DNA from: Aquificota bacterium
GTDB lineage: Bacteria > Aquificota > Aquificia > Aquificales > Aquificaceae
Length of the DNA stretch: 64,000 nucleotides
Direction of reading: 5' to 3'
Assembly: GCA_018771605.1 (NCBI GenBank)
Contig: CP076324.1
Coordinates: 1,527,700-1,591,699 of the forward strand
How positions within the stretch are numbered: position 1 is the stretch's first letter; each line of letters opens with the position of its first letter. A program made the translations under genes and the position numbers. Positions 8,846-16,455 of this stretch are shown piece after piece. The notes under the pieces were generated by a model. That model was given only the letters and a program-made list of their open reading frames with translations. It did no database searches and had not been told where the DNA came from.

Positions 8846-9947
8846 TTTGGCATATAAGAAGCTAAGATATACCAACAACCATCCCCTCAGAATACCAAGG
8901 GTTTCTTTGCTCATTGAACTGTTAAAAGCTATGGAACTTATAGAGGAAAAAGAGCTTGTGGAAAGTAGGGAAGCAAGATGGGAAGAGCTAAGGCTATTCC
9001 ATGATGAGGAGTATTTGAGAGCTTTGGAAGAATGCGACAGGTGCATGTGTGTAAAAAAGGATTACAGAGAAAGGTTTAACATAGGCAATTATGAAAACCC
9101 TGTGTCTCCAGCCATGTGGAAGGGTTCCCTTCTTGCCACAGGCTCTTCCGTGCAAGCGGTGGAACTCTTCTTAGAGGGCCATATAGCCTTTAACCCTGCC
9201 GGTGGCATGCACCACGCTTATAAAGACAGGGCAAACGGCTTCTGTTTTATAAACGACCCTGGAATAGTTTTGCAATACCTGTTAGAAAAAGGCTTTAAAA
9301 GGGTCCTTTACATAGACCTTGATGCCCATCACTGCGATGGCGTTCAAGAGTTTTTCTACCAGGAGGACAGGGTCTTTGTCTTTTCCATACACCAATCTCC
9401 AACCTACGCCTTTCCCTTCAAAAGGGGCTTTTGGGAAGAGAGAGGAGAAGGAAGGGGAAAGGGCTATAACCTAAACATACCCTTACCAAAAGGAGTAAAT
9501 GACAGTGAGTTTCTCTTCGTTTTAGAGAGCCTTTTACCTCTTATAGCACAATCATACAAGCCAGAGGTCTATGTATTACAACTTGGCACAGATGCGCTTA
9601 AAGAGGATTATCTTTCCAAGTTTGAGCTCTCCAACTGGGGCTTTTTGAAGGCCTTTGACCTTGTGAGAGAGGTTTTAGGGGAGGGCATTTACCTTGGTGG
9701 TGGAGGCTACCATCCCATAGCTTTGGCAAGGGCTTGGTCCCTTATCTGGTGCAGGATGTCCAACAGAGATATTCCAAAGGGTCTTACTCCTTTGGCAAGG
9801 GAAGTGCTATCCTCTGTGGATTTTGAGGAACTGGAAGAGGAAGACAGGAGCTATATGCTGGATGGCCTTTTGGACAGACCAAGGGAAGGAGAAATAAGAA
9901 GCGAGGTAAGGGAGATTGTGGAGAGGGCTAAAGCAGAATTTTGCTAA
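8817..9947 (+). CDS. histone deacetylase-like amidohydrolase (HDLP/AcuC family)
   Basis: The 376-residue product resembles Aquifex HDLP from end to end. Catalytic features are intact: PAGGMHHAYK with His132-His133, zinc ligands in DLDAHHCDGVQ and LGTDALKEDY, and the transition-state tyrosine in GGGGYHP. Bacterial members remove acetyl groups from small molecules or proteins; the physiological substrate here is unknown. The start lies 29 nt inside the preceding gene, with AAAGGA just upstream, which suggests translational coupling. An alternative name is acetoin-utilisation protein AcuC. Confidence 0.93.
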   Translation: MQKKARLVGSLAYKKLRYTNNHPLRIPRVSLLIELLKAMELIEEKELVESREARWEELRLFHDEEYLRALEECDRCMCVKKDYRERFNIGNYENPVSPAMWKGSLLATGSSVQAVELFLEGHIAFNPAGGMHHAYKDRANGFCFINDPGIVLQYLLEKGFKRVLYIDLDAHHCDGVQEFFYQEDRVFVFSIHQSPTYAFPFKRGFWEERGEGRGKGYNLNIPLPKGVNDSEFLFVLESLLPLIAQSYKPEVYVLQLGTDALKEDYLSKFELSNWGFLKAFDLVREVLGEGIYLGGGGYHPIALARAWSLIWCRMSNRDIPKGLTPLAREVLSSVDFEELEEEDRSYMLDGLLDRPREGEIRSEVREIVERAKAEFC

Positions 9948-10030
9948 GACAATTAAATGTAGGGGAGGGTTCCAAACCCACCCGGTGAGACCCGATCCAC
10001 CTAAATTTCAATAAGAGCGCGGTGCACCAT

Positions 10031-10116
10031 GCCTCTACAAAGTATGAATTTCTCACCCAGCGTATTTTTGCTAAAAATAAATGAGACAAAAAATGTAGAG
10101 GCACGGCATGCCGTGC
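10031..10116. repeat. inverted repeat with inner dispersed motif and terminal palindrome
   Basis: GCCTCTACA (10031-10039) is matched in reverse complement by TGTAGAGGC (10094-10102). The right arm continues into the palindrome GCACGGCATGCCGTGC (10101-10116). Between the arms lies the dispersed motif GAATTTCTCACCCAGCG followed by GCTAAAAATAAATGAGACA. The layout resembles a small non-autonomous mobile element, but I see no transposase or target duplication here. Confidence 0.7.
10046..10090 (+). repeat. dispersed intergenic motif, most complete copy
   Basis: It contains TTCTCACCCAGCGTATTTTT and GCTAAAAATAAATGAGACA. Parts recur at 10201-10221, 15922-15940 (reverse complement), 15980-15998, 29147-29157 (reverse complement), 29191-29213 and 58452-58472, always outside genes. 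Confidence 0.8.
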
Positions 10117-10169
10117 AACTACTAATAAAAAATCTACTGGTCTTGGACCCGCCCGATGCTTTATAATCT

Positions 10170-10188
10170 GGCAGGTTTAAAACCTGCC
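10170..10188. repeat. short palindrome
   Basis: GGCAGGTTT-A-AAACCTGCC, a perfect 9-bp stem with a 1-nt centre, followed by ACTACA. A related shorter form with TAGGTT/AACCTA arms, followed by TCCTACA, occurs at 13478-13492. Confidence 0.75.
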
Positions 10189-10200
10189 ACTACAGAGAAT

Positions 10201-10221
10201 AAATTTCTCACCCAGCGCATT
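10201..10221 (+). repeat. dispersed intergenic motif, partial copy
   Basis: AATTTCTCACCCAGCG here repeats the left half of the 10046-10090 element. The TAAAAATAAATGAGACA half is absent. Confidence 0.7.
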
Positions 10222-10261
10222 GTTTCAAAAATTTTCAAAATATTTGAAGCAAAGTCAAAAA

Positions 10262-11014
10262 TTAAGGCAAGACTTTTTTTGCCTCTTCCCTTTTGTGCAA
10301 ATACTTTGCCAATGTGATAACCGTATATACTCCCGTTAATACAAGCCCCAAAAGTGCTATAAAGAAGAGAAACCTTTGAACTTTCTCCCACAGAGGAGCT
10401 TTGCCTTTGGCGTAATCTAAGGCTTTTTTCAACTCCCTTTTATCAAAAACCACACCATACACATACTTTTTAATCTTCATATCCGGCGAGATGAAGACCA
10501 ATAGGTTTGGATGGACAAAGTCCTTACTTTCCGGTATGGACATAAACCTAAAATCTATGGCATCCAAAAGCCTAAACAGGTCTTCCTTGTTTTTTACCAT
10601 AGCCACAATCCAACCCTTACCATCCAAGCCATGCTTTTCTTGAAAATCCTTTATGTTTTTAAGGCCGTCCGTTGGGTCAAAAGTGAGGGATATTACCCAA
10701 AAGTCTTCACCCGGCCTTCCGGGAAGGGCCTTTTTTAGAGAATCGGTAATTATGGGGCAAGCGGAAGAGCAGTTGGTATAGATTGGGCTTAAAATTATAG
10801 GCTTTCCCTTCAAGCTGTATAGGTCAAACTCCTCTCCATAGGAGTTTATAAGCCTTACATTGGGCAAGGGGTTTTCTAAGGTTTTTCCCTCGTTGGGTGG
10901 TATGCCAGTGGAGCCTTCTTGGGCAAAGGCTGTTAATAAAAAAAAGAGGAGGGCTAAAAGCCCTCCAAACAAATGGCGCACGACGGAACCCTCATCTAAG
11001 CTCTGCCTTCTCAT
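10262..11014 (-). CDS. SCO1/SenC copper-delivery protein
   Basis: A 250-residue SCO-family thioredoxin-fold protein anchored by an N-terminal hydrophobic segment (HLFGGLLALLFFLLTAFA) and an extra C-terminal helix. The copper motif CSSACP (CxxxCP) and the distal ligand His in FVHPNLLVF are intact. SCO proteins deliver copper to the CuA site of cytochrome oxidase, fitting its place directly after subunits I and II. I chose ATG 11014, which overlaps coxA by 23 nt and has AAAGGAAG 6 nt upstream; a GTG at 10981 just after the coxA stop is a fair alternative and gives a cleaner signal peptide. Confidence 0.9.
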   Translation of the reverse strand: MRRQSLDEGSVVRHLFGGLLALLFFLLTAFAQEGSTGIPPNEGKTLENPLPNVRLINSYGEEFDLYSLKGKPIILSPIYTNCSSACPIITDSLKKALPGRPGEDFWVISLTFDPTDGLKNIKDFQEKHGLDGKGWIVAMVKNKEDLFRLLDAIDFRFMSIPESKDFVHPNLLVFISPDMKIKKYVYGVVFDKRELKKALDYAKGKAPLWEKVQRFLFFIALLGLVLTGVYTVITLAKYLHKREEAKKVLP

Positions 11015-12734
11015 TCTTGTCTTCCTTTGCAGACTGGGGCTTTGTAATAGGAACTGGGTTTTTATCGTTATATCCGGGAGAGTCAAAGAATACACCCCTC
11101 TTGGTCACATCGTAAAGGGGTGGTATGTAGGATATGAGGAATAGGAGTGAGCTAAAGACCACCCAAGGTGTAAGCTTTTGGAGAGCTGGCATCTTCTCAT
11201 CGTGGTAGGCTTCAGCGGTGGGTATTTCAAGGTCTGCCTCCTTGGTGGCTGGGGACAAGAGAGTTCCAAAGAAGGAGATGGCCCAGAATACAAAGCCAAC
11301 TACTATAAGCACGCCGGCAAATACGGAAAGCTCTGCATAGCCTACCCACTCGGGCCTGTAGAGGGGTGATTCTGGGTTTAGGTAAGATATGCCCGTGTTT
11401 GTCCTCCTTGGGAAGCCATGAAAACCTGCCACAGACATGGCATATTCAAATATAAGCATACCTTGCCACCAGAGCCATGGAGCCAAGACTGCCAAGCCTT
11501 TGAACTTGATCTCCTTTCCGGTGAGCTGAGAGAGGAAGTAAAGGGACATGCCAAGGAATACAAGGGTTACAAGACCACCAACGGTGGTGTGGAAGTGTCC
11601 GGGCACAAAGGAGGTGTTGTGAACCACTTGGTTCATGTTATAGGAAGCGTTGATTATACCCGTTATACCACCCACGAAGAATAAGAACAGACCAGCCATA
11701 AAGTAGGAGACGAGCCACTTGTTGCCCTCAAGGCTTATGTAGGGTATTTTTGCCAACCAGTAGAGATAAGAATCTTTAACTTCTGGATACTTGGCCTTTA
11801 TAGAATACTCAAGGGATGCTGCCACAGTAAAGGCGGTTATCATACTTGGCACTGTTACACCCAAGGTAAAGAGAGCGTGTATGAGCTTGTAGTTGTTGGT
11901 TATACCGGGTTCTGTAAACTGGTGGTGAAGTCCTACCGGGAAGGATAGGATTAGGAAGAGAATGAACACAAGCCTTGCTGCACCATCGGAGTATAGCTTT
12001 CCCTCACCAGTTACTATTTTAGGAAGCACTGTGTAGAGCATCACATAAGCTGGCAAAAGCCAGAAGTAAACTATCGGGTGTCCAAAGGCCCAGAAGAGAG
12101 TCCTTGCCAAGGAGGGGTTAATCTCTTGCACAAGGCCCAAAGACAAAGGCAGAAGTTGGAAAAGCACCTCTATAAAAACGGGCACCACCATTATGACCCA
12201 CATAATATGGTTTACGAGCATACCGTAGACCGCAAGTGGCACCTTTTGGCCGGGGTTTTCCCTCTTCCATGCTATATAGTTGGGTAGCCAGTCAAAAAAG
12301 AGGGGAACTATGGAACCTACTATCAAAAGTGCTGCGCCAAGGTAGAAAGTCCAGTGGGCAATAAGTGGAGGATAAAAGGTGTAAAGCACGTTTGCCTTGC
12401 CCGTAAACATGGCCCAGGCTGCCATAAGGGTGCCACCAAACATAAGGATAAGGGAGAGCCATTGGACAGCAGGCCTCAAAGGCTTTTTAAGGTAGTAAAG
12501 AAAGACAATATTTCCAAGGGCCACTATGATTATGGTTGTAAATACTATGGCGTTTATAACACCGTGCAGGGTAAGACCTTGATAATATTCAATGCCCGCC
12601 ACAGACATATCTTTTATCACACCAGCCCTATATAATACCTGCATGAGGCCATGGTAGATACCAAAGACAAGCAAGACAATTGGGAAGACTATCTCCGCCA
12701 CAAGTATGTTTCTTATGGTCTTATCCACCTTCAT
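10992..12734 (-). CDS. cytochrome c oxidase subunit I, B-type (ba3-like)
   Basis: The 580-residue heme-copper oxidase catalytic subunit has about 13 hydrophobic helices. The low-spin heme ligand lies in LHGVINAIVFT. The CuB ligand and cross-linked tyrosine form HPIVYFWLLPAY, the pattern of B-family (ba3) oxidases rather than A-family. The CuB pair LHH and the heme ligands in PGHFHTTVGG are present. It reduces O2 to water and pumps protons at low oxygen. GGAGG precedes the ATG, and it sits 11 nt after subunit II in one operon with subunit IIa and SCO1. Confidence 0.95.
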   Translation of the reverse strand: MKVDKTIRNILVAEIVFPIVLLVFGIYHGLMQVLYRAGVIKDMSVAGIEYYQGLTLHGVINAIVFTTIIIVALGNIVFLYYLKKPLRPAVQWLSLILMFGGTLMAAWAMFTGKANVLYTFYPPLIAHWTFYLGAALLIVGSIVPLFFDWLPNYIAWKRENPGQKVPLAVYGMLVNHIMWVIMVVPVFIEVLFQLLPLSLGLVQEINPSLARTLFWAFGHPIVYFWLLPAYVMLYTVLPKIVTGEGKLYSDGAARLVFILFLILSFPVGLHHQFTEPGITNNYKLIHALFTLGVTVPSMITAFTVAASLEYSIKAKYPEVKDSYLYWLAKIPYISLEGNKWLVSYFMAGLFLFFVGGITGIINASYNMNQVVHNTSFVPGHFHTTVGGLVTLVFLGMSLYFLSQLTGKEIKFKGLAVLAPWLWWQGMLIFEYAMSVAGFHGFPRRTNTGISYLNPESPLYRPEWVGYAELSVFAGVLIVVGFVFWAISFFGTLLSPATKEADLEIPTAEAYHDEKMPALQKLTPWVVFSSLLFLISYIPPLYDVTKRGVFFDSPGYNDKNPVPITKPQSAKEDKNEKAELR

Positions 12735-12745
12735 GGCAAACCTCC

Positions 12746-13183
12746 TTATTTAACTACTATCTTTGCAGCCATATCCTGATGGCCTATACCACAGTACTCA
12801 TGGCAAACTATGTGATAAACGCCGGGCTTGTCAAACTTATACCTTGCATAGGCCACCGTTCCTGGAACTGCCATGAGGTTTACGTTTGTGTTGTCAATTT
12901 GAAAGCCGTGGATCACATCACCACTTGTTAGGTAAATATCCACCACAGAACCAGCGGGTATTTCCACCTCTGCAGGCTCAAAGTACCACATCTTGGCAAG
13001 GTAGTGAAGCTCATACCTGTTGGGAGCGTGCTGTATCACTTTGCCCTCTGTAAATGGTTTTACGTCGGTAATACAAGTAGGCACATCAATGTTTAGCGCC
13101 TTTGCAGCATAGACTATAAGCCCTGCAAAGAAAGCCATGAGGGCTACTGCTAAGGTTAAAGCGGTTTTTTCTGCCCTATCCAT
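12746..13183 (-). CDS. cytochrome c oxidase subunit II (CuA), ba3-type
   Basis: The 145-residue short subunit II has a single N-terminal membrane helix (TALTLAVALMAFFAGLIVYAA) and a periplasmic cupredoxin domain. CuA ligands are the His in VIHGFQ and the set in CHEYCGIGHQDM (two Cys, His, Met). The short length with one helix matches ba3-type enzymes. AAGGAGG precedes the ATG. It accepts electrons from cytochrome c and passes them to subunit I. Confidence 0.95.
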   Translation of the reverse strand: MDRAEKTALTLAVALMAFFAGLIVYAAKALNIDVPTCITDVKPFTEGKVIQHAPNRYELHYLAKMWYFEPAEVEIPAGSVVDIYLTSGDVIHGFQIDNTNVNLMAVPGTVAYARYKFDKPGVYHIVCHEYCGIGHQDMAAKIVVK

Positions 13184-13195
13184 GGTACCACCTCC

Positions 13196-13321
13196 TTATG
13201 GCTGGGTTTGGCCCCTGGAGACCATAACCAAATAAGTGGAAAGCCACACAAAAGCGTAGAAAGCCATCATGAGCAAGAAAAAGGCTACTGCGCCTTTTGG
13301 AAAGAAGCCCTCTTCCTTCAT
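13196..13321 (-). CDS. cytochrome c oxidase subunit IIa (41 residues)
   Basis: A small gene encoding 41 residues: a short polar start (MKEEGFFPKG) followed by one membrane helix (AVAFFLLMMAFYAFVWLSTY) and a short polar end. Size, single helix and position directly upstream of subunit II match the IIa subunit of ba3 oxidases, which supplies the helix missing from their short subunit II. AGGAGG stands 7 nt before the ATG at 13321. Confidence comes from position, ribosome site and hydrophobicity. Confidence 0.85.
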   Translation of the reverse strand: MKEEGFFPKGAVAFFLLMMAFYAFVWLSTYLVMVSRGQTQP

Positions 13322-13371
13322 AGCACACCTCCTATAAGGATGTTTTTATAAAAACATAAGTTGCACTTATA

Positions 13372-13400
13372 AGTATATGCACTTATATGTCTTTTGTCAA
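13372..13400 (-). promoter_or_regulatory. promoter of the oxidase operon, with direct repeats
   Basis: On the minus strand TTGACA (13395-13400), 17-nt spacer, TATACT (13372-13377): a near-consensus housekeeping promoter. On the plus strand the 10-bp TGCACTTATA occurs twice 16 nt apart (13362-13371, 13378-13387), one copy in the spacer and one across and just downstream of the -10. This spacing could be an operator. Confidence 0.8.
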
Positions 13401-13477
13401 TAGATTTCTGAAGAAAAATATTCTCAATAAGAAATTTTTAGATTTAAAAGTAAGATTATGAAAATATTATTAATAAG

Positions 13478-13492
13478 TAGGTTTAGAACCTA
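13478..13492. repeat. short palindrome near thiS
   Basis: TAGGTT-TAG-AACCTA followed by TCCTACA; related to the palindrome at 10170-10188. Confidence 0.5.
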
Positions 13493-13504
13493 TTCCTACA
13501 AACC

Positions 13505-13532
13505 TTGTAATGTGGAAGTATAGGGCTATATT
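13505..13532 (+). promoter_or_regulatory. predicted thiS promoter, near-leaderless
   Basis: TTGTAA (13505-13510), 16-nt spacer, TATATT (13527-13532). The start codon follows 12 nt later without a Shine-Dalgarno sequence, so the mRNA leader would be only about 4-6 nt. I saw no TPP-riboswitch-like element here. Confidence 0.5.
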
Positions 13533-13544
13533 TATTAAAATCCC

Positions 13545-13751
13545 ATGAGGCTCGTGGTCAACGGAAAAGATACGCACATGCCCGAAGGCATTAGTATACT
13601 TGAACTCCTTGAAAGACTGGAGATAAAGGTAAGGGAGGTAGGCTTGGCGGTGGCCGTAAACGGGGAGATAGTGCCAAAATCAAGGTATAAGGAGTATATA
13701 CTTAAGGATGGAGATAGCGTTGAGATAGTAAACATTGTAGGAGGTGGATAG
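13545..13751 (+). CDS. thiS: sulfur-carrier protein ThiS
   Basis: A 68-residue ubiquitin-like carrier ending in Gly-Gly-Gly (IVNIVGGG), the tail that is adenylated and thiocarboxylated to donate sulfur for the thiamine thiazole ring. The body has the ThiS pattern (MRLVVNGK, AVAVNGEIVPKSRY, LKDGDSVEIV). The stop codon directly abuts the start of thiG, its partner. Confidence 0.95.
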   Translation: MRLVVNGKDTHMPEGISILELLERLEIKVREVGLAVAVNGEIVPKSRYKEYILKDGDSVEIVNIVGGG

Positions 13752-14555
13752 ATGACGGATTATGAGAAGCTTCTTGAGGATGACTACTTGGAGATAGCAG
13801 GTAGGCGTTTTCGCTCAAGGCTTATCATAGGCTCTGGTAAGTTCAAAAGCTTTCAGGAGAACAAGGAGGTCCTTGAAGCCTCTGGTGCAGAGATTATAAC
13901 GGTGGCCGTGCGTAGAGTAAACATAACAGATAGGTCCAAGGAGAACCTACTTGATTACATAGACCCCAATAAGTATCAAATACTCCCAAACACAGCTGGT
14001 TGTTATACGGCGGAGGAAGCCATAAAGACGGCCATGCTGGCAAGGGAGGCCACAGGAATAAACTGGATAAAGCTGGAGGTTATAGGAGACCAAAAGACCC
14101 TTCTGCCCGATATGGAGGAAACGTTAAAAGCTGCCAAGTTCTTGGTAAAGGAAGGCTTTGTGGTATTGCCCTATATCTTTGACGACCCTATTTATGCCAA
14201 AAAGTTTGAGGATGTGGGCTGTGCTGCTGTTATGCCACTTGCGGCGCCCATAGGTTCAGGCCTTGGTATGCAAAACCCTTATAATCTAATCTTCATAAAG
14301 GAAGCCGTTTCTGTGCCTGTTATAGTGGATGCCGGCATAGGCAGTGCTGCGGACATTCCACCCGTTATGGAGCTTGGTATAGATGCCATCCTTACCAACA
14401 CAGCCCTTGCGGAGGCAAAGGACCCCATAAAGATGGCTGTGGCCATGAAGTATGCGGTCATAGCGGGTAGGCTCTCTTACCTTGCTGGCAGGATGCCAAA
14501 GAGGACCTATGCGGTTCCATCCTCTCCACTAAAGGGAGTTCCATTTAAGACATGA
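13752..14555 (+). CDS. thiG: thiazole synthase ThiG
   Basis: The 267-residue TIM-barrel enzyme makes the thiazole phosphate of thiamine from deoxyxylulose phosphate, dehydroglycine and ThiS thiocarboxylate. It shows [12 protein letters not shown], the Schiff-base lysine in [22 protein letters not shown], the [11 protein letters not shown] loop and [12 protein letters not shown]. It directly follows thiS and overlaps the next start by 4 nt. Dehydroglycine is probably supplied by the ThiO-like oxidase at 28101. Confidence 0.96.
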   Translation: MTDYEKLLEDDYLEIAGRRFRSRLIIGSGKFKSFQENKEVLEASGAEIITVAVRRVNITDRSKENLLDYIDPNKYQILPNTAGCYTAEEAIKTAMLAREATGINWIKLEVIGDQKTLLPDMEETLKAAKFLVKEGFVVLPYIFDDPIYAKKFEDVGCAAVMPLAAPIGSGLGMQNPYNLIFIKEAVSVPVIVDAGIGSAADIPPVMELGIDAILTNTALAEAKDPIKMAVAMKYAVIAGRLSYLAGRMPKRTYAVPSSPLKGVPFKT

Positions 14556-15862
14556 TAGATGTGGCAGTGGTAGGCTCGGGCATATCCGGGCTATCTGTAG
14601 CATGGCATCTGTCAAAAAAAGGCTTTGAGGTAAAGGTCTTTGAAAAGGAAGACCTTCCTGGTGGAAACATACAAACCGTAAAGAAGGAAGGCTTTATCTT
14701 AGAGCTTGGCCCACAGACTATAATGGCAGACAAAAGGGTGGAAGAGTTCCTTTCCGATGCAGGAATAGAACCCGAATACGCTAGCGAAAGGGCCAAGATA
14801 AGGTATATTTACAAAAAGGGAAGGCTTATATCCTTGCCCCTGTCTCCCTTAAGCTTTTTAAAATCTCCCCTCCTTTCTCTTTTTGGAAAGATAAGGGTTC
14901 TAAAAGAGCCCCTTATAGCACCCTCCATAAAGCCAGAGGAGAGCATTGCGGAGTTTGTAATAAGAAGGCTTGGAAAGGAGTTTCACGATTACATAGTGGC
15001 ACCTTTTATATCCGGCGTTTATGCAGGAGATACGGAAAAGCTCTCTGTAAAGTATGCAGTAAGAAGGGTCTATGAGCTTGAAAGGAACTTTGGAAGCCTT
15101 ATAAAGGGAGCTATAAAGCTAAAGGCTTTGGGACCCGCTGGTAGGCTCATATCCTTCCCAGGAGGAAATTACACCTTAATTGAAAGGCTTTCTTCAGAGC
15201 TCTCTGTGGATACGGAGAACGTAGTCCTAAAGATCAGAAGGAAGGATGACAGGTTTATAATAGATGCCAAAAATGGTAAGTATGAAGCCAAGGCTGTAGT
15301 AGTGTCTGCACCAGCCACCTCCGCAGGCTACCTTCTTAGAGACATCTCTTGGAGTGCTTCCCAGGAGTTTGACCAGATATACTACGCACCTATTGTGGTG
15401 GTGCATGCAAGCGTAGAAAAAGGGTCCATTCCAGAGGGCTTTGGCTTTTTGGTGCCAAGGGTGGAAGGCAAAAGGATGCTTGGTGTCCTCTTTTCTTCTC
15501 AAATATTCACCGGCAGGTCTCCAGAGGGCAAGGAGCTTCTTACCATATACCTGGGCGGTGCCACAGACCCAGAGGTGGTTGAATATGAAGATGAACTTAT
15601 ATACTCGCTTGTGGAAAAAGAACTAAAGGAAATCTTAAGAATAGACAAGGTCCAATTTTTGAACCTGACAAGGTGGAAAAGGGCTATACCACAGTATACG
15701 ATTGGATATGGTAAATACCTTGACCTTGCCAAAACCTTGGAAGAGGAGAACCCTGGGCTATTTTTGACGGGCAACTACCTTTATGGTGTTTCTGTGGCGG
15801 ACTGCATAAGGGCTTCTCATGATGTGGCGGAAAGGGTGGAGAGATTTTTAACAAGAAGATAA
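14552..15862 (+). CDS. hemY: protoporphyrinogen/coproporphyrinogen oxidase (HemY type)
   Basis: A 436-residue FAD amine-oxidase-fold protein with the dinucleotide motif [15 protein letters not shown] at the N-terminus, [20 protein letters not shown], the [10 protein letters not shown] loop typical of HemY, and a C-terminal [19 protein letters not shown] motif. It oxidises porphyrinogens in heme synthesis. It overlaps thiG by 4 nt, probably just sharing the transcript. Its last codons and stop lie in the first copy of a 20-bp direct repeat. Whether it acts on the proto- or copro- substrate cannot be told by eye. Confidence 0.9.
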   Translation: MIDVAVVGSGISGLSVAWHLSKKGFEVKVFEKEDLPGGNIQTVKKEGFILELGPQTIMADKRVEEFLSDAGIEPEYASERAKIRYIYKKGRLISLPLSPLSFLKSPLLSLFGKIRVLKEPLIAPSIKPEESIAEFVIRRLGKEFHDYIVAPFISGVYAGDTEKLSVKYAVRRVYELERNFGSLIKGAIKLKALGPAGRLISFPGGNYTLIERLSSELSVDTENVVLKIRRKDDRFIIDAKNGKYEAKAVVVSAPATSAGYLLRDISWSASQEFDQIYYAPIVVVHASVEKGSIPEGFGFLVPRVEGKRMLGVLFSSQIFTGRSPEGKELLTIYLGGATDPEVVEYEDELIYSLVEKELKEILRIDKVQFLNLTRWKRAIPQYTIGYGKYLDLAKTLEEENPGLFLTGNYLYGVSVADCIRASHDVAERVERFLTRR

Positions 15863-15863
15863 T
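15844..15863. repeat. 20-bp direct repeat, copy 1 (end of hemY)
   Basis: ATTTTTAACAAGAAGATAAT, identical to 15993-16012. This copy encodes the C-terminal FLTRR and stop of hemY. Confidence 0.95.
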
Positions 15864-15992
15864 TACGTCGGGTTAGAAATTCCTTTTTATAGGCACGCAT
15901 CAGCGTGCCCCTACCTTTAACTGTCTCATTTATTTTTAGCAGGGTGGAAGGGCATTGGCAAGCCCAGTCCTAACTAACTCCTCACCCGGCGT
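15864..15992. repeat. 129-bp insert with dispersed repeat motifs
   Basis: Bounded by exact 20-bp direct repeats. It contains the palindrome GGCACGC-ATCA-GCGTGCC (15892-15909), TGTCTCATTTATTTTTAGC (15922-15940, the reverse complement of the dispersed motif) and CTCACCCGGCG (15981-15991). No gene. It looks like a small repetitive element inserted between convergent genes. Confidence 0.75.
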
Positions 15993-16012
15993 ATTTTTAA
16001 CAAGAAGATAAT
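15993..16012. repeat. 20-bp direct repeat, copy 2 (end of Mut7-C gene)
   Basis: Identical to 15844-15863. Read on the minus strand this copy encodes the C-terminal LSSC and stop of the Mut7-C gene. Confidence 0.95.
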
Positions 16013-16455
16013 ACCTCTTTTAAAATCCTCTTGAGCCTTGGATGGTGTGAGCCTTTCCAATAAATTTTCCCACAACCTGGGCATAGGGTAAAGTCTTTGC
16101 CATACTTATAGACCATGGGCGGTATTTTGTCTTTTATCTCTTCCTTATCCACGGGTAAAAGTGGGGAATTGCAATAATAACATCTGTTTAGCTTTAACTC
16201 TCCATTTATGCCAAAAAATTTCAAAATAAGACACAACTGCACCTTCCAATCATCCTTTGGGATTAGAAAATACTCTACTCCCCAAGCCTTCAGATGTTCT
16301 TCCATCTTCCTTGAAGTGGTGATAAAAACCCGACCAGGGTGCTTAAGAAGGTCTTTTTTATTTATGGCGCCCTCCAAGAGGAGGGCATCCTGGCCCAAAA
16401 GCCTTAGCCAATAGGCTATTTTATGGAGGTCCGCCTCAAGCAAGAACCTCTTCAA
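15997..16455 (-). CDS. Mut7-C RNase domain protein with zinc ribbon
   Basis: A 152-residue protein with the Mut7-C pattern: FLLEADLHKIAYWLRLLGQDA at the start (a PIN-like fold), VFITTSRKM, then a zinc ribbon from CYYC and CPGCGKIYWKGSH. Homologs are predicted ribonucleases; no substrate is known. The start is uncertain: the TTG at 16455 or the TTG at 16446, both within the end of leuC. The last four residues and stop lie in a 20-bp repeat shared with hemY. Confidence 0.8.
   Translation of the reverse strand: MKRFLLEADLHKIAYWLRLLGQDALLLEGAINKKDLLKHPGRVFITTSRKMEEHLKAWGVEYFLIPKDDWKVQLCLILKFFGINGELKLNRCYYCNSPLLPVDKEEIKDKIPPMVYKYGKDFTLCPGCGKIYWKGSHHPRLKRILKEVLSSC

Larger units (their letters stand above)
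9948..10261. other. 314-bp gene-free region packed with short repeats
   Basis: It lies between the convergent 3' ends of the deacetylase and SCO1 genes. No gene is supported. It holds two copies of the TTCTCACCC motif (10046-10090, 10201-10221), an inverted repeat flanking the first copy, a perfect 16-bp palindrome at 10101-10116 and a palindrome at 10170-10188. No T-run follows these hairpins, so they are not classical terminators. Confidence 0.7.

Noticed and set aside
8817-9947. HDAC-like gene as recent transfer from a eukaryote
   Set aside because: It resembles the Aquifex HDLP throughout and is translationally coupled to its upstream neighbour; this is an old bacterial family.
10101-10116. 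Palindrome as a rho-independent terminator
   Set aside because: No T-run follows on either strand.
13322-13544. TPP riboswitch before thiS
   Set aside because: I see none of the conserved THI-box sequences, and the likely promoter leaves a leader of only a few nt.
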